Assembly: GCF_023065955.2 (NCBI RefSeq)
Contig: NW_026622786.1
Span: 45,804,938 to 45,868,937, forward strand
Source of the DNA: Ursus arctos
Lineage: Eukaryota > Chordata > Mammalia > Carnivora > Ursidae
Reading direction: 5' to 3'
Length of the DNA: 64,000 nt
The position numbers and the translations under genes were made by a program. The notes below the pieces were generated by a model, which did no database searches, was not told where the DNA came from, and saw nothing but the letters and a program-made list of their open reading frames with translations. This document shows positions 21,539-33,614 of this stretch, piece by piece (the stretch's first letter is position 1; every line of letters starts with the position of its first letter).

Positions 21539-21586
21539 TGTGTGTGTGTGTGTGTGTGTGTGTGCGCGTGCGCGCACATGCACATG
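21539..21586. repeat. (TG)n / (CG)n alternating repeat
   Basis: Alternating TG then CGCGTGCGCGCACATG, about 45 bp, followed by a GAGAGA stretch. Like the run at 17683-17722 it sits inside an L1 and could adopt Z-DNA. Confidence 0.9.
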
Positions 21587-21710
21587 AGAGAGAGAAATAA
21601 TATTCCATTGAGTGGATATACCACTTTTTGTTTGTCCAACATTAGTTGGTAGATAATTAGATTATTTCCCCTTTTGGCTATAGGAATAATGCTGTTAAGA
21701 ACATTCATAT

Positions 21711-21880
21711 AGGGTGCCTGAGTGGCTCAGTCTGTTGAGCATCTGCCTTTGGCTTAGGTCATGATCCCAGAGTCCCAGGATCGAAGCCTGCATTGGGCTG
21801 TATGCTCAGTGGGAAGTCTGCTTCTCCCTCAGCCCTTCCCCTGCTCTTTCTTTCTCTCTCTCAAATAAATAACATGTATA
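21711..21880 (+). mobile_element. Older Can-SINE inside L1M
   Basis: A plus-strand SINE with head AGGGTGCCTGAGTGGCTCAG and a CTCAAATAAATAA-type tail. Degenerate ATTCAT duplications flank it (ACATTCATAT on the left, AAAATTCATG on the right). Confidence 0.85.
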
Positions 21881-23224
21881 AAAAATTCATGGACAATACT
21901 TTTTTTTTTTTTTGGATAGGTTTTCATTTCATGTGGCTATATATTGACAAGTAAAATTGCTTGTCAAATGATAACTCTATGTTGAGCATATGTAGAAACT
22001 GCCAGATTTTTTTCACAAAATATCACATTTTATATCCTCACAGCAATGTATAAGGGTTCCAATTTCTCCACATCTAGCCAATGCCTGTGATTGTCTTTTT
22101 GGTTTTAGCCATTCTACTATGTATAAAATGGTCAAATACTTTCCCTGAGTCTATCGAAATTATAAAACATTCTGTATCCTTTATTCTGCTAATATGGTAT
22201 ATTTCATTGATTTTTCATATGTTGAACCAACCACATATCTAGGATAAATCCCACTTGGTCATCGTACATTATCCTTTTTATGTTGTTGAATTCAATTTGC
22301 TAGTATTTTGTTAAGGATTTTTTTATGTCTATTAATAAGAGATATTGATATGTAGTTTCTTCTGTGATGTTTTGTTTTTAAATAAGAGTAATATTGGATT
22401 CATAGACTAGGTTGGGAAGAGTTCCCTCTTATTCTGTTTTGTGGAAGGGTTTATAAAGGATTGGAATTTTTTTTAAATGTTTGGAAATCAGTGAAGCTAT
22501 CTAGAGATAGAATTTCTTTAGAAGTTTTAAAATTAGTAATCCAATACCTTGTTAGAGATCTCTTTAGATTATGTTTGTTCTTAGTTTAAGAAATATCTGT
22601 TTTTCTAGGAATTCGTTTCATCTAGGTTACCTAACTTAGTCATGTAGTTTTCCATACCATTTTCTTGCAGTTCTTTTATTTTTGTAGTGACAGAAGTGAT
22701 ACTCCTATTTGCTTCATGATTTTACTGATATGAGTCTCTCTCTGGAGAGGACAAGGTAGGCTAGCTAAAGATCTTTAAATTTTGTTGATATTTTAAAAGA
22801 ATCAACTTTTGGTTTCGTTGATATTCCCCCCCCTTTTGTTTTTATATTCTCCATTTCATTTATTTCCTTCTAGATTTTCTTCCTTCTGCTTATTTTGGGA
22901 TTGGTTTACTTTTCCTTGTTTATTAAGGTAGAATATCGATTTATTGATCTGCCATCTTATTTTAATTTAGGCAATTATATCTTCTAAATTTCTCTCTAAG
23001 CTTTAGCTACATCCTACAAGTTTTATTATTTTTGCTTTCATTCATTTTAAAGTATTTTCTAATTTCATTAATGATATCTTGTTTGACCCTTTAGTTATTT
23101 AGTAATTTCCACATAATTGTGAATTTAGTTTTTCCCACATTTTCTTCTATTGTTCTTATAAATTTCATTCTGATCAAAAAAGAACACACTTTACATACTT
23201 TGTATGATTCCAACCTTCTATTTA

Positions 23225-23462
23225 AGACTTTTGTTTTAAGAGCAGTTTTAGGTTCACAGCACATTGAGGAAGGTACAGAGATTTATCATATATCTCTTGC
23301 TCTTCTTCTTTACACTGGCACATTATAATCAACCAAAGCCAGTCATTTACCCAAAGATTCAATTTTGCTCTTGTATATTATGTAGATTGGGCAGATACAT
23401 GATGACCAGTATCTGTCATTATAATATACAGAGTATTTTCACTGCCTTACAAATCCTTTGAG
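23225..23462 (-). mobile_element. L1M 3'-end fragment, minus strand
   Basis: Reads AGCAGTTTTAGGTTCACAGCA, GAAGGTACAGAGATTT, CAGAGTATTTTCACTGCCTTAC in the order of the L1M 3' terminal region in reverse orientation. It abuts oppositely oriented L1M ORF1 sequence at 23470. Confidence 0.75.
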
Positions 23463-23469
23463 TAATTCA

Positions 23470-24830
23470 TAATTTCTAATTCTGGCTGTAAGGAGCTTGG
23501 AAGCTGCCACTACATCCTAGCAACAAGTAAAAAGCTAAACTGAAAAATTCACAACCCATCTAGGATTCATAAGAGAGGTGAGGAGACAGGGCAAAACCCA
23601 CAGCACCCAAGATTGTAGAGACTAACAGCAGAATACAGATACTAACAACCTAATGTAGCAGAGACTCAAGAGCAGCAACTACCTTAGGAACCCAATGCTA
23701 TATTTAACGAATTGTTGGCGGCTCAGTATGGACAACTCTTAAGTATTAAAAACTCCAAGGAATGTTGGTGGGGGTGGGATGCACAATTTTGTGAGTTCCA
23801 CGAGCTCAATGAGGTTCCAGAACTCAACTAGGCTACTTAACCAGAGCCTAACCAGTTTGGGTACTATCCAATCTTAACTGACCTGGAGGAAGGGAAATAC
23901 GCAATTCCAGCCCACTCTAGCCAGTCCTTCCCTCATAAGGGGTGATTTAAAAAAAAAAAAAAAAAAAAACAACCCAAACCAACCCGAAACTTGTGAAGTT
24001 TACTGTCCAGAGGTGGACTCACTAAAAAACTGAGACAATCATAGGACTGTAGAATTCTTTCCCTCATCAACACCTCATCATCAAATGGCTAAAGGCCTAT
24101 TTTCAGCAAGTCCTTTTACTTGGTATATCATGTCTGGCTATTAAAAAAAAAATTACCTCAAGACCGCATAATTTAAAGAGCTAAAGGAAGCATCAGAACC
24201 AGATATGGTGGGGATATTGGAATTATCACATCAGAAATTTAAAGCAAACTATGATTCATATGCTAAAGGCTCTAATGGTTAAGGTAGACAGCAAGCAAGA
24301 ACAGATGGGCAGTTAAACAGGAAATTCCTAAGCACCAAAAAGATATTCTATAGATTGAAAACATGACAGAAATGAAGAACGCCTTTGGGCTTACCACTAG
24401 ATTGGACATAGCTGAGAAAAGAATCTGAGTTTGAGGATATCTCAATAGAATCCTCCAAAACTGAAAAGCAATGAGAACCAAGACTGAGAGAAACATGACA
24501 GAATGTCTGAGGCCTGTGGGTGATCTATGAAAGGTATAATACATGTAATGGAAAGAACAGAAGGAAAGGAAAGGCGAGAAAGGAACAGAAGAAATGTTGG
24601 AAACGGTAATGACTGAGACTTTGTCCAAATTAATGTCAGACACCAAACCACCAATCCAGGAACTCAGAGAATAACAAGCAGGCCAAATGTCCAAAAACTA
24701 TGCTTCAGCATATATTTATTTTCAAACAGTAGAAAATAAAGAAAAATTACTGGTGGTGGGGAGGGGAGGGTAGTTACCTACAGAGGAACAAAGGATTAAT
24801 CTGACATCCCCTCAGATACAAAGTATCTAT
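23470..24830 (+). mobile_element. Old L1M 5' UTR and ORF1 remnant, plus strand
   Basis: Plus-strand L1M sequence with recognisable ORF1 blocks: ATATTGGAATTATCACATCAGAAATTTAAA, then AACAGATGGGCAGTTAA, ATGACAGAAATGAAGAACGCC, and finally AATGTCAGACACCAAACCACCAATCCAGG and CTACAGAGGAACAAAGGATTAA. The left part (23470-24000) looks like the matching 5' UTR. All frames are broken. The 140-codon minus-strand frame at 24272-24694 is only the antisense of this. It may be the inverted 5' part of the same insertion as 23225-23462. Confidence 0.75.
23948..23969. repeat. Poly(A) tract
   Basis: A homopolymeric A run inside the L1M remnant. Confidence 0.85.
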
Positions 24831-26849
24831 TAACCATTGAGGAACATAAAAAGGGTGATGGCAAATACGAAAGGATCCTAGAGTATTTCCTTTTCCAAAT
24901 TCCTGAAATGTCAAGGTAGCCTTTATCCAGAGGCTGAAGATGCATATGAACCCACCTGATGCAGAGTACTTTGACTAGTATCCCTTTCTCCCACTGTGGG
25001 CCAGTTGTGTTAGTTCAGTTGTCTCCATAACAAGTCAAAAGTTTACGTGGTGATATATTTGCATGAGTAGGTGAGCATTTCCCTCCGCCATTTTTCCTAA
25101 GAACTAATTATAAAGTGACTGCAAAAGTGCAGTTGTTTTTGTTTTATTTTGTTCTTACAATATTCCAACAAAAGGCACTGCATATTGACTTAAAGAAAAA
25201 AATCATGCTATATCCTGCTCAGCAAGCACTGAAACAGAAAGCACACATGGTTTGACCATGCTACACTATTCTTTAGATGCTGGATCCACTGTGACCAATC
25301 ACCAAACAAGAACAGAGACCTTGGAAAGTTAGGCATTCATTGACTTGTTTCTGATGCTTTGATCACATGTCATCAGCCTGGGTGATTTCTGTGAAAGGAA
25401 AGATGCAAAATGTAGTAAGTTCTGGGCAAGTAGCTGACAGGAGCCGAGGGTAGATGCTTTTGGGAAGGCTGCTCAGTGAGCTGTGACTTGTGAGCTCAAG
25501 CATTTGTCCACATGCTTTTTGTTATGTGACTGTTTATCCTCTGTCTCAGAGGTTGATTTATGAAGTGTGACATAGCTTTATATAAATGCAACACTATGCT
25601 ACTTGGAAAACAAGAGAAAATGATATATTAAGTCACAGTGGCCCAATTGTTTTGAGATCTTAAGTCCCATGCCATAGCAAGACAAATGAAGACTCATTAG
25701 AAGTGAATATTGCTGCCCTTCATACTTGAAAATGGCCTTTTGAGCAACTGCCAGGAAGATCTCTGTAGACGCTAAGACGTTTTGATATCTTGTGCATAAG
25801 TACCCTCTGCTTATGCTGACTGACACTCTATGGTTATATTCTATTTTATTTTCTGAGAATTGACTCAATTATCTAAAACAAAACAAAACAAAAAAACACC
25901 ACAAATTGAAATTTAACATGGATTTTCATAAAGTTACATATGGGAGTAATTCAGAGTGTTCAATTTAGTACATTCCCAATTATATCCACAAGCTAGTTTA
26001 TCTAACAATGATCATGACACTTAAACAGGTTTTGTGATAGGCTGTGATTTCTTTTTTGATGCATATGTACCTGATAAAATCTAAGCCAGAAATTCAAGTC
26101 GAAAATGTTACATTCCTTCCATAATTAAATAAAAACTATTTTTTGAAATCTTAATCCACTGAAGAAAAGAATTATAATCTCTATCAATTTAGTACTTAAC
26201 CTTACCACTTTATTTCCCAGGATTATATCTTTGGTTCTGGAAGCTCAGGAAGGGGTGTGGGTGGGGGTGGGGTGTAGAGGAGGGCTTCCTAGCCTCAGGT
26301 TACATAGCCATACTGTCATGTGCAAAAACACCTTTCCCCAGGTCCAAGCATTGTAGCAATCCCTGAACCTGAATAGAAGGTCTAGTCTGGTATGGTTTGT
26401 TCTCGCAGCTACTTCCTTACTCCTCTCTAGCATGTGGCAAACATTCCCTGTTTCCAAATCAATCTGAGATCATGAGGCAACTAGCAAAACTTAAGAATTT
26501 TTAGCTCTGGTGCATCACATGCTAGGTAGGGGTGAGAAAAATGTCATCTTCCATTTTGGGGGGATCTTACTGAAAAAAGAGCATGAATTTCTCTGCTCTC
26601 CAGTTGCCCTACAGTTATTTAAGATTTTCTTTGTTCACCTCACACTGTTACACTTTGACTTAGGGAAAGGTGGGCAAGGCATACATTTATTGAAATTTAC
26701 TTTCATTAACTGAAATAAAGCCACCCCTTATAGAATAGAGCCTTGAAATAGAAATCAAATTCCATTATAGAGAAAATAGTTACATTTCCCTCTCCCTAAG
26801 TTTTTCCCTAAATTTATATTTGCTACATTTAATTGTTCTTTGGATATAA
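24831..26849. other. Unique sequence, nothing recognised
   Basis: About 2 kb with no clear repeat or exon. A (CAAAA)n run sits at 25876-25896. Minor frames at 25599-25868 and 26245-26457 (minus) and 26510-26713 (plus) lack motifs and splice support. Confidence 0.5.
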
Positions 26850-27110
26850 TAGAAGTAGCTACCATATATTTAACAACTTACCACCTTTCAGCCCTCCTGC
26901 TAAGCATTCTCACTGCACTATATTATTTAATCCTCACAACCAATAGGAATAGCTACTTCATAACCACTTATTATTACTCTATTTTACTAACAAGTATATT
27001 GAATGTCTGTAACATTATCCGGTTCTATGAAAGATATACAGCTAGTAATTGTTGGAGTCAGCATTTTGACACAGGTCAAATTGACATTGATATTTATATT
27101 CATACTCTAT
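26850..27110 (+). mobile_element. MIR element
   Basis: A near-complete plus-strand MIR: CTACCATATATTTAACAACTTACCACC, CTAAGCATTCTCACTG, TTATTTAATCCTCACAACCA, ATTTTACTAACAAG, ACAGCTAGTAATTG. The plus-strand 91-codon frame that overlaps it is incidental. Confidence 0.75.
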
Positions 27111-27365
27111 TTTAAATATAAGGAGTTTTCAGTAGGGTTGTTAGAGGTGCAAACAGATAATTTTTATTTTATATATCTGTAAACATGTCATATGGTTAGA
27201 GTGCTCTAGGAGTACAATAGACAAAGCAAATAATGTTACAGTGAGTCATTCGTTTTTCCTCATTTTATATTTATCCAACCATGTTTTGAAATAATTTGAG
27301 CAGATAATATTACATAAAAATAATTTGATGCAGTGGCTTTATAATCAATGTAATAGCTAGTCTAC

Positions 27366-27760
27366 AAGATGCCCCCCTCCAATGATCCAAGTCTCCAACT
27401 ACTCATGCCCTTGTGTATTTCCCCTACATACTAAATCTGGGCTGGCCCTCTGTAATCCTAAAATATGGTGGAAATATCCTGCTTGGATTCCAAGGCTGGA
27501 TCAGAAAAGATCTTGCAGTTTCCTTCTTGGTCTTTGGAACTCTTGCTTTTGAGAATCTTCCTGTAAGAAATCAACCACCATGTTATGATAAGCCCAGGCC
27601 ATACGGAGAAACAAAATGTAGACGTTCTGTTTCAGAGCCCATGCCGAATGACCAGTCAATGGTCTATATCAGCTCTTCCTTCTAGGAGACCCATCTTTGT
27701 TATTCTGGCCCAAAAATCCACCGGATAATTGTAGCACTAGCTGACACCATGTGGAATAGC
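27366..27760 (+). mobile_element. Possible old MaLR-type LTR remnant
   Basis: Ordered weak matches to an MLT1-class LTR: CCAAGTCTCCAACTACTCATGCCCTTGTG, GGGCTGGCCCTCTG, CCATGTTATGATAAGCCCAGGCCATACGGAGA, AGCTGACACCATGTGGAA. The family assignment is uncertain. The LTR is non-coding, so the 90-codon frame at 27413-27685 is not taken as a gene. Confidence 0.35.
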
Positions 27761-28094
27761 TAATGCCAGTCAGTGCACCAAACCATAAGAGAGAGCAAAA
27801 CCATTGTTCTTTCAAAACATTGAATTCTGGGGAGGAGTTGGGGAGGCAAGGTTTTTATGCAGAGCTAAATAACCAAGATAGCCAGAAAATCTGACTATGT
27901 CTGTTTTTATATGTCTTATAAAAATCACTAAACTTATATAAGCTTCATTCTTTAAAAATCTGTGTAACAGAGAAAATAGTATTTGAACAGTAATGGAGTA
28001 GAATAAGATATTATGTGAGTGAATTGTTTTTAACCCTACAGTGATCTCTAAGTACATACTACCTCTTTTTTGTTTTTGATTTTGTTTTTCTGGT
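27761..28094. other. Unique sequence, nothing recognised
   Basis: No recognisable feature. The minus-strand frame at 27812-28138 overlaps the neighbouring MIR in antisense. Confidence 0.5.
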
Positions 28095-28205
28095 AAATTG
28101 CCATATAGAGAAAGATTAAATGGCTTGCCCAAGACCAACAGCTAGTAAACAAGTGAACTGAAATTTAAGTCCAGTGGCTTCTATGACCGATATTCTTTCT
28201 ACTTT
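28095..28205 (+). mobile_element. MIR tail
   Basis: Blocks GATTAAATGGCTTGCCCAAGACCAACAGCTAGTAAAC, AACTGAAATTTAAGTCCAGTGGCTTC match the MIR 3' half. Confidence 0.7.
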
Positions 28206-31039
28206 ATGTCTAATACTATCTTCTATTTATAAATAGATTTTTAGAAATTATGATGCCCCTTCACGTATGAGGCATTTCCTCGTAGGTAATTGAGAGTCCT
28301 TTTCTTTGTCAAGAAAGGGAGAAGTATTTCATTTTAAAATGCATGCTTTTTGGTACATAACATTGATGGTCATTGAATATAATTTTGTCTAAAGCAAAAA
28401 CGAAATATATTTGTCAGTGCACAATACTACTGATCATAATATTTTCAATCAGAACTTGATGCTATTATTGTATATTTATATTATGCTCTCACAACAAAGC
28501 TCACATTCTTTATGATACATTTGGTGTATAGGTGGGGATAAAGATTTATTTCTTGGCCAGGAATTACATGGCCAGATTATTATAGATGGCCTTTAGAAAG
28601 AAATCCATAAATTTAAAGGGTTGTTGAAGAATATATTGTATATTTAGAAACATAAAATGAAGCAATTATGTTAAAGTATGATTTTTCTTATAATACATAG
28701 GGCACCCTGCCTTGTGCTTCTCCTTTTGGTGAATTCTATTTTGTAATAGTTGAAGGAACATAATCTTTCTGTATATGTAGAGTTGCTCATCATGCTTGAT
28801 GGTTTTCTTTTGACTACTGTGTTGAAAGTACAGGATTCTACAGGGCTCAGTAGAAAGCGTTTTTCATTTTAAATCTAAATCTGTGGCTCATTTTTTGCAT
28901 CTCAGTCTACTGTAATCTTTTGGTCAGTTTTATATATTAAAACTTATTTCTGATCACTTTAGCCAAATGAACAGTCACAGTTTAGTTGTTATGATACCAA
29001 ATAGACTTTTATAAGGAAAATCCAAGCTTCTTTTAAAACTGTATCTTCTCTCTCCTGGTAGGAATGGCTTGCGTTGGGGGGGCTGCAATGGTGGAGGAGG
29101 GCCTCATCAATCTCTTCTCCCTTCTCTCTGTCTCTCCCTCCGTATAACTTTTAATACCCCTCTTCCTCCTACCTCTACCCCAATTCTCTAGCTGTTTCCC
29201 ACCCTCTGTTTCATAGCTGTGAGAAGAACGGAGAAGATGAAATAAGGGACTGAGAAGGTCTTATTTGGTACATACGTGATCTGGTATTGGCATATACTGA
29301 AAATACTGGATTTGAAAGCTGACTTTTCTCTCATGAATGGTTCTGTGGGTTTCTCAGATTTTTCTCACTCTGAACATCCAACAAAAATTGCTGTGAGAGC
29401 TGGATTTTTTATGGCTTACCTCTCCCTGCCTCCCCCCCCTCCCCAGAACTGATCCTCAGTTTCAAGTGTCCTATAATCTATTCAACACAACCATTTCTAA
29501 TGGAGCCCTGCCATATCTCTAAGTGACTCTTGGGCAAATTCCCTTTAAAGATGGTTCCTAGCTGGCTCCCTACAAAGCGACCCACAACTAGTACGTTGGT
29601 CTTATTTAAGTCCGCCATGCATAGCTTCTTCACATAGCAGCTGCCTTTCTTCCCTCTGCTACTACATAGACTGTTCCAGAAGAAGGTTTTTATGTTAGTC
29701 TTTTGGATGTGGGTCAGTTACCATTTTCAGCCTCTTCTGCCCCATGACCTTTCTCCCAAAAATGATTCCAGATAATAAATATAAAGTTTTCCAAGTGGCC
29801 CTCTGAAAATTTCTTTCACTAGACTTGAGGTAAATGGAAAGACTCCCTTCACACTACCCTGAGCCCACCTCACATTCTTCGTAGCAGCAAGGAGGCTCAG
29901 AAAAAAAAAAAAAATTATCTAAAAACTTAATTGGGCCAGGATTCTTCAACCTCAGCTTTTTTAGATCTTCAATTTCAAAGTTGTGTTTATGGCAAAATTA
30001 TTTTTTCTTAAATTCCTCGTAGGTCCAGCAATAGTAGTCTAGCATCTTACTTTAGATTAAAGAAATTGTTGACATTTATTTAGTTCTGTAATTGCTGTGT
30101 CTCAGCCAAAGCTGGTAGAAAATGTTCACAATGACATCCTATTATACAAACATTTGTTAAAAACAACATAAAGAATTCTTTCAATTCCTTTTCAAGAAGG
30201 CTCACCAAAGGAAGACACATGACAAGCCTGAAAAATATATTAAGACTGCAAAGTATCATGATGTTAATATTTATAAGTAAGTTTGTTCATCAGTGTTAAG
30301 ATTGAAAAGAGAACAACGAAATATATGGCAATGTGGTTTAAGATACTGTGGTACATCCATGCAATCAAATGTTACTGCCTCCATCCGAGTTCAGGGGATA
30401 AAAGCAGATCCATTATACATATTATGGGAATAATAGACTTATTACAGGAATTAGACATAGCGAATGTGGGAAAAACTGGAACAGTGAAAATCTGGAAGTT
30501 GCGAATGGGAAAATGAGAGAAATAATATCTAGTATGTCTATAGCAAGAAGCCCAGTACATGTGGATACCAGAGAGGAACTGTGAAGAGGGACCCTCCCTC
30601 CCACCCCCCACCGCACCCACACAAGTCTATTGAAACTGCCACCTTTAGGGACTTGTTCTGTGTGCATAGTCATCATGCTTCAGGTCCACAGCCAAGATCT
30701 TAGCAGCAGGCTTGAATCCACTTTTGATTAGCATGGCCAGTAGTCAGGAAGATAAGCTGAATGTGCAACAGAGAAGAATGAGGCATTGCTGGGCACCTCT
30801 GTCCATCACTATGGCTGATTGTGATAACCTTTTGAGAATAATGATTTCTGCCTTCTGTCTGCCAAATCTCATGTACTTTCTTCTTTTGTTTTTTACTCAG
30901 AATTGTACAAGGGAAGTGATTCTGGAAAAGTGTCCAGCTTTAGCTAACTTGACATAACATGATCCAGTGCACTCTCTCTAAACAACTTCAAATATAACTC
31001 AACGGTTTAAGACTAAATTTATGACTAATCAGTTTAATT
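28206..31039. other. Long stretch of unique sequence
   Basis: About 2.8 kb with no confident repeat, RNA gene or exon. Local pyrimidine-rich sequence at 29090-29200 and a short poly(A) near 29900 are the only compositional features. Overlapping frames at 30283-30676 and 30712-30957 have no recognisable motif. Confidence 0.5.
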
Positions 31040-31330
31040 TACCTGATAATAACTGATTACTATGTGCCAGTCACTGTGCTTGCACGGTGCATGTGGATGC
31101 AAAACTGGATCCTCCCCTCCCAGATCCCGCAATCTAGTAGAGAGGAGGGACGCAAGTAAAGGTGGGATTCCTGTGTGAAAAACACAGTGATGGGGACATA
31201 AAAGGAGATCTCAAAGTGCATAAAAACTGCATCTAGTCCAGACATGGGGATCAGGAAACAATTTCCAGATTCAGTGACTTTTAAACTTGAAATTAAGGAG
31301 TTAATGGAATTTATCAGAAGCATTTTTGAG
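31040..31330 (-). mobile_element. L2 3' region remnant
   Basis: Antisense L2 blocks: TACTATGTGCCAGTCACTGTGCTTG, CTCCCCTCCCAGATCCCGCAATCTAGTAGAGAGGAGGGACG, then diverged downstream sequence. It is non-coding. Confidence 0.55.
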
Positions 31331-31584
31331 AATGTATGTGTGTGTATTAGGGGATTACTGAAGGGACAGGTTATGAGGTAAATGACACAGAGTGAGTGTT
31401 GCACAGATAACGAATATTTTAACACTTGTGGATACTCTGGAGCAGATGCTGTGATGCGCTAATTTTTGTAACCATGTCTGTCTGCCTGAAAGCTTTCTGG
31501 CTACATGAGGATGTTCATCCTAGGGCCTCATTATAACTTCTGTGGACTCTAAATTAGTCTTCATGGAGCCTCTTCCTCCATAAA

Positions 31585-31778
31585 TTTTTTTTTTTTAAAA
31601 GATTTTATTTGAGAGAAAGAGAATGTGCATGCACGCAGGCAAGGTGGGGGAGGGGCGGAAGGCTAAGGAGAAGCAGACTACCTACAGAGCAGGGAGCCCT
31701 GCACAGGGCTAGATCCCAGGACCCTGAAATCATCACCTGAGCCAAAAAGCATATGGTTAACGGACTGAGCCACCTAGG
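31585..31778 (-). mobile_element. Older Can-SINE
   Basis: A minus-strand SINE with a T-rich tail at 31585-31600. TCCATAAA duplications lie at 31577-31584 and 31779-31786. It is diverged, with the older CAGGGAGCCCTGCACAGGGC-type body. Confidence 0.88.
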
Positions 31779-31789
31779 TCCATAAAAAA

Positions 31790-32339
31790 AGTAAAAATAA
31801 AATAAAGTATTAAGCATTGTATTTCATGCCTGTGTTGGTATAAAGACAAAATCTGTACTGTATTCATTGTTTGTTATGAGTTTAAAGGAAATTAAAACTT
31901 CTGAAGGTCTCTCAAAGTATTATGGGTCATAGACACTACTTAATGCATAAGTCAGCCCTACTTTGACCAACACTCAGGACAGGCCAGAGTTGCTAGGGAG
32001 TCCTGTGATATGCCCACAAAGATGGAGATCGGAGATGGTAAATAAATACCCTAACTCCTCTCCACTCAGGTGAGAATACTTAGAATGTTACCATACAATC
32101 CCCCAGAGGCTCCAGGTCCGTTGCTCATGTTAGTAACTCACTCATTAACACAACTGCACTGGCTTCTTGGTATTTCCTCCCAAATTAACCATTGACATTC
32201 ATATTATTTTCTCAAAGTCTTTTTTTTCCCCCCTGGAACAACTCAGATAAGAAAAATAATGGTATATTTGAGGCAATATGCCCTATGTATTTGGGATATA
32301 AATAAAAGGGGACATATATTTTGGGCAAATTATACTGGA
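31790..32339. other. Unique sequence, nothing recognised
   Basis: No recognisable gene or repeat. Confidence 0.5.
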
Positions 32340-32720
32340 GAAAGCAGAACCAGATCTTGAAGGTCTTATAACCACGTCAGAATGTTTGGATTTTATCCTA
32401 AGGAGAAGAGAAAACCACATGAAGTTTTTATAAGAAAGGCCCGTCTGATCAGAATTGTTTGATAGAAGATAGTTCATAATGTAATATGGGTAATATAATT
32501 GAGAATACTCAAATCAGAAGAAGGGAATCAAGTTTGGAAGTAATCCTGGACTCAATTTTTGACAATAAGCTTGAGTAGAATTAAATAAATGTTGGGGAGT
32601 GTTTTTAAAAACAAAGATGATAGGATCTGATAACCAATAGGGACAATAGAGTAAGAAGGATACATAGGCTGAAACTAAAGTTTCTAACTTATTAGACAGT
32701 ATGGATGGGGGCAAGGAATG
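32340..32720 (-). mobile_element. L2 remnant
   Basis: Antisense L2-like order: GAAGGTCTTATAACCACGTCAG, GGATTTTATCCTAAGGAGAAG, then GTCTGATCAGAATTG. It is strongly diverged. Confidence 0.45.
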
Positions 32721-32821
32721 AAGTACTGCAATATTATAATTCTGCGTATGGCTATGTGTTTATATTTTCCCTTGTTTCTAAACTTTTATGCAGGTTCATA
32801 CTTACAAAGTTTTTAATAAGT

Positions 32822-32874
32822 TTTTGTGTGTGTGTGTGTGTGTGTGTCTTTTGTTTTTTGTTTTTTGTTTTAGA
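32822..32874. repeat. (TG)n followed by T/G-rich simple repeat
   Basis: About 12 TG units, then repeated GTTTTTT-type units. Confidence 0.9.
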
Positions 32875-32924
32875 TAAACATTAATGAAATAGTAAAGCCT
32901 AACACTAATTGAAATAAGGTCACT

Positions 32925-33092
32925 TGGGGTGCTTGGGTGGCTCAGTTGGTTAAGTGTTTGCCTTCTGCTCAGGTCATAATCCTAGAGTCCCGTGATTGAG
33001 CCCTGCATCAGGCTCCCAGGTCAGCAGGAAGTCTGCTTCTTTTGCCCCTCACACTGCTCTCGCTCTCTCGCTTGCTCTCTCGCAAAATCTGT
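32925..33092 (+). mobile_element. Older Can-SINE
   Basis: A plus-strand SINE with head GGGGTGCTTGGGTGGCTCAG, the tRNA-derived body, and CTCGCTTGCTCTCTCGCAAAATC at its 3' end. The A-rich tail has largely decayed and no clear duplication is visible. Confidence 0.85.
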
Positions 33093-33139
33093 AATCCTGG
33101 ATGCCTAGTTTCACCATAATGAGACTGCAATGAAGAGAG

Positions 33140-33315
33140 GATAACCGATCTGGTTTTGGATCCTGGCCTCATCTCCTATTAACTGCATTCCCTAAGATAC
33201 ATTACTTAGCCTGTTTGGAACAATTTTCTTGACTGCAGAATGAAGAAAATATTACCTGCTTAATATGGTTGTGTATCAATATTAGCATATCCGTAAAGTA
33301 CTGACCACAAATTCT
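33140..33315 (+). mobile_element. MIR element
   Basis: Plus-strand MIR core: TTTTGGATCCTGGCCTCATC, ACATTACTTAGCCTGTTTGG, CTGCAGAATGAAGAAAATATTACCTG. It is the first of two MIRs in the same orientation. Confidence 0.7.
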
Positions 33316-33394
33316 AGTGGACAGCATCAGATACTATAAAAATCAGCTCTTACCCATTTTCTACCCTTATTTTCCCCAGGCTATTATACAGAGC

Positions 33395-33612
33395 GATACC
33401 AAGGCTTAGTGGGTAAGAGTTTGATCTTTGAGTTAGACAAATGAGCTCAAATCCTGGCTCTACCAAGCACTATTTGATAATGGCGAGTTACTTAATCTTT
33501 CTAAGCCTCAGTATCGTAATCTGTAACATGGGGATAGAAATGCCAACATTTCAATGTTGTCCTAGGGTTAAATGGGATAAAATATTAAAATTTCACTGCC
33601 AACCACATGGCA
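33395..33612 (+). mobile_element. MIR element
   Basis: Plus-strand MIR core: CTCAAATCCTGGCTCTACCAAGCAC, GGCGAGTTACTTAATCTTTCTAAGCCTCAGTATCG, TGTAACATGGGGATAG, GGTTAAATGGGATAAAATATT. It lies about 80 bp after the previous MIR. Confidence 0.8.
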
Positions 33613-33614
33613 TA

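Larger units (their letters stand above)
21170..23215 (-). mobile_element. Old L1M element, minus strand
   Basis: Begins with an L1M-type 3' end (TTATTAAGATATAGTTCATATAACATA) and continues through ORF2-derived sequence. That includes the RT region near 22240-22330 (ATAAATCCCACTTGGTCAT) and endonuclease-proximal sequence near 23170-23215. Divergence is high and no frame survives. A SINE and a (TG)n repeat interrupt it. Confidence 0.8.

Noticed and set aside
24272..24694. 140-codon minus-strand open frame
   Set aside because: It is the antisense of an old L1M ORF1 region, which leaves few stops on the opposite strand.
26840..27115. 91-codon plus-strand open frame with a hydrophobic, membrane-like sequence
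   Set aside because: It lies within a recognisable MIR element and its composition follows from AT-rich DNA. There is no splice or start context.
27413..27685. 90-codon plus-strand open frame
   Set aside because: It lies in sequence resembling an old MaLR-type LTR, which is non-coding, and has no splice support.
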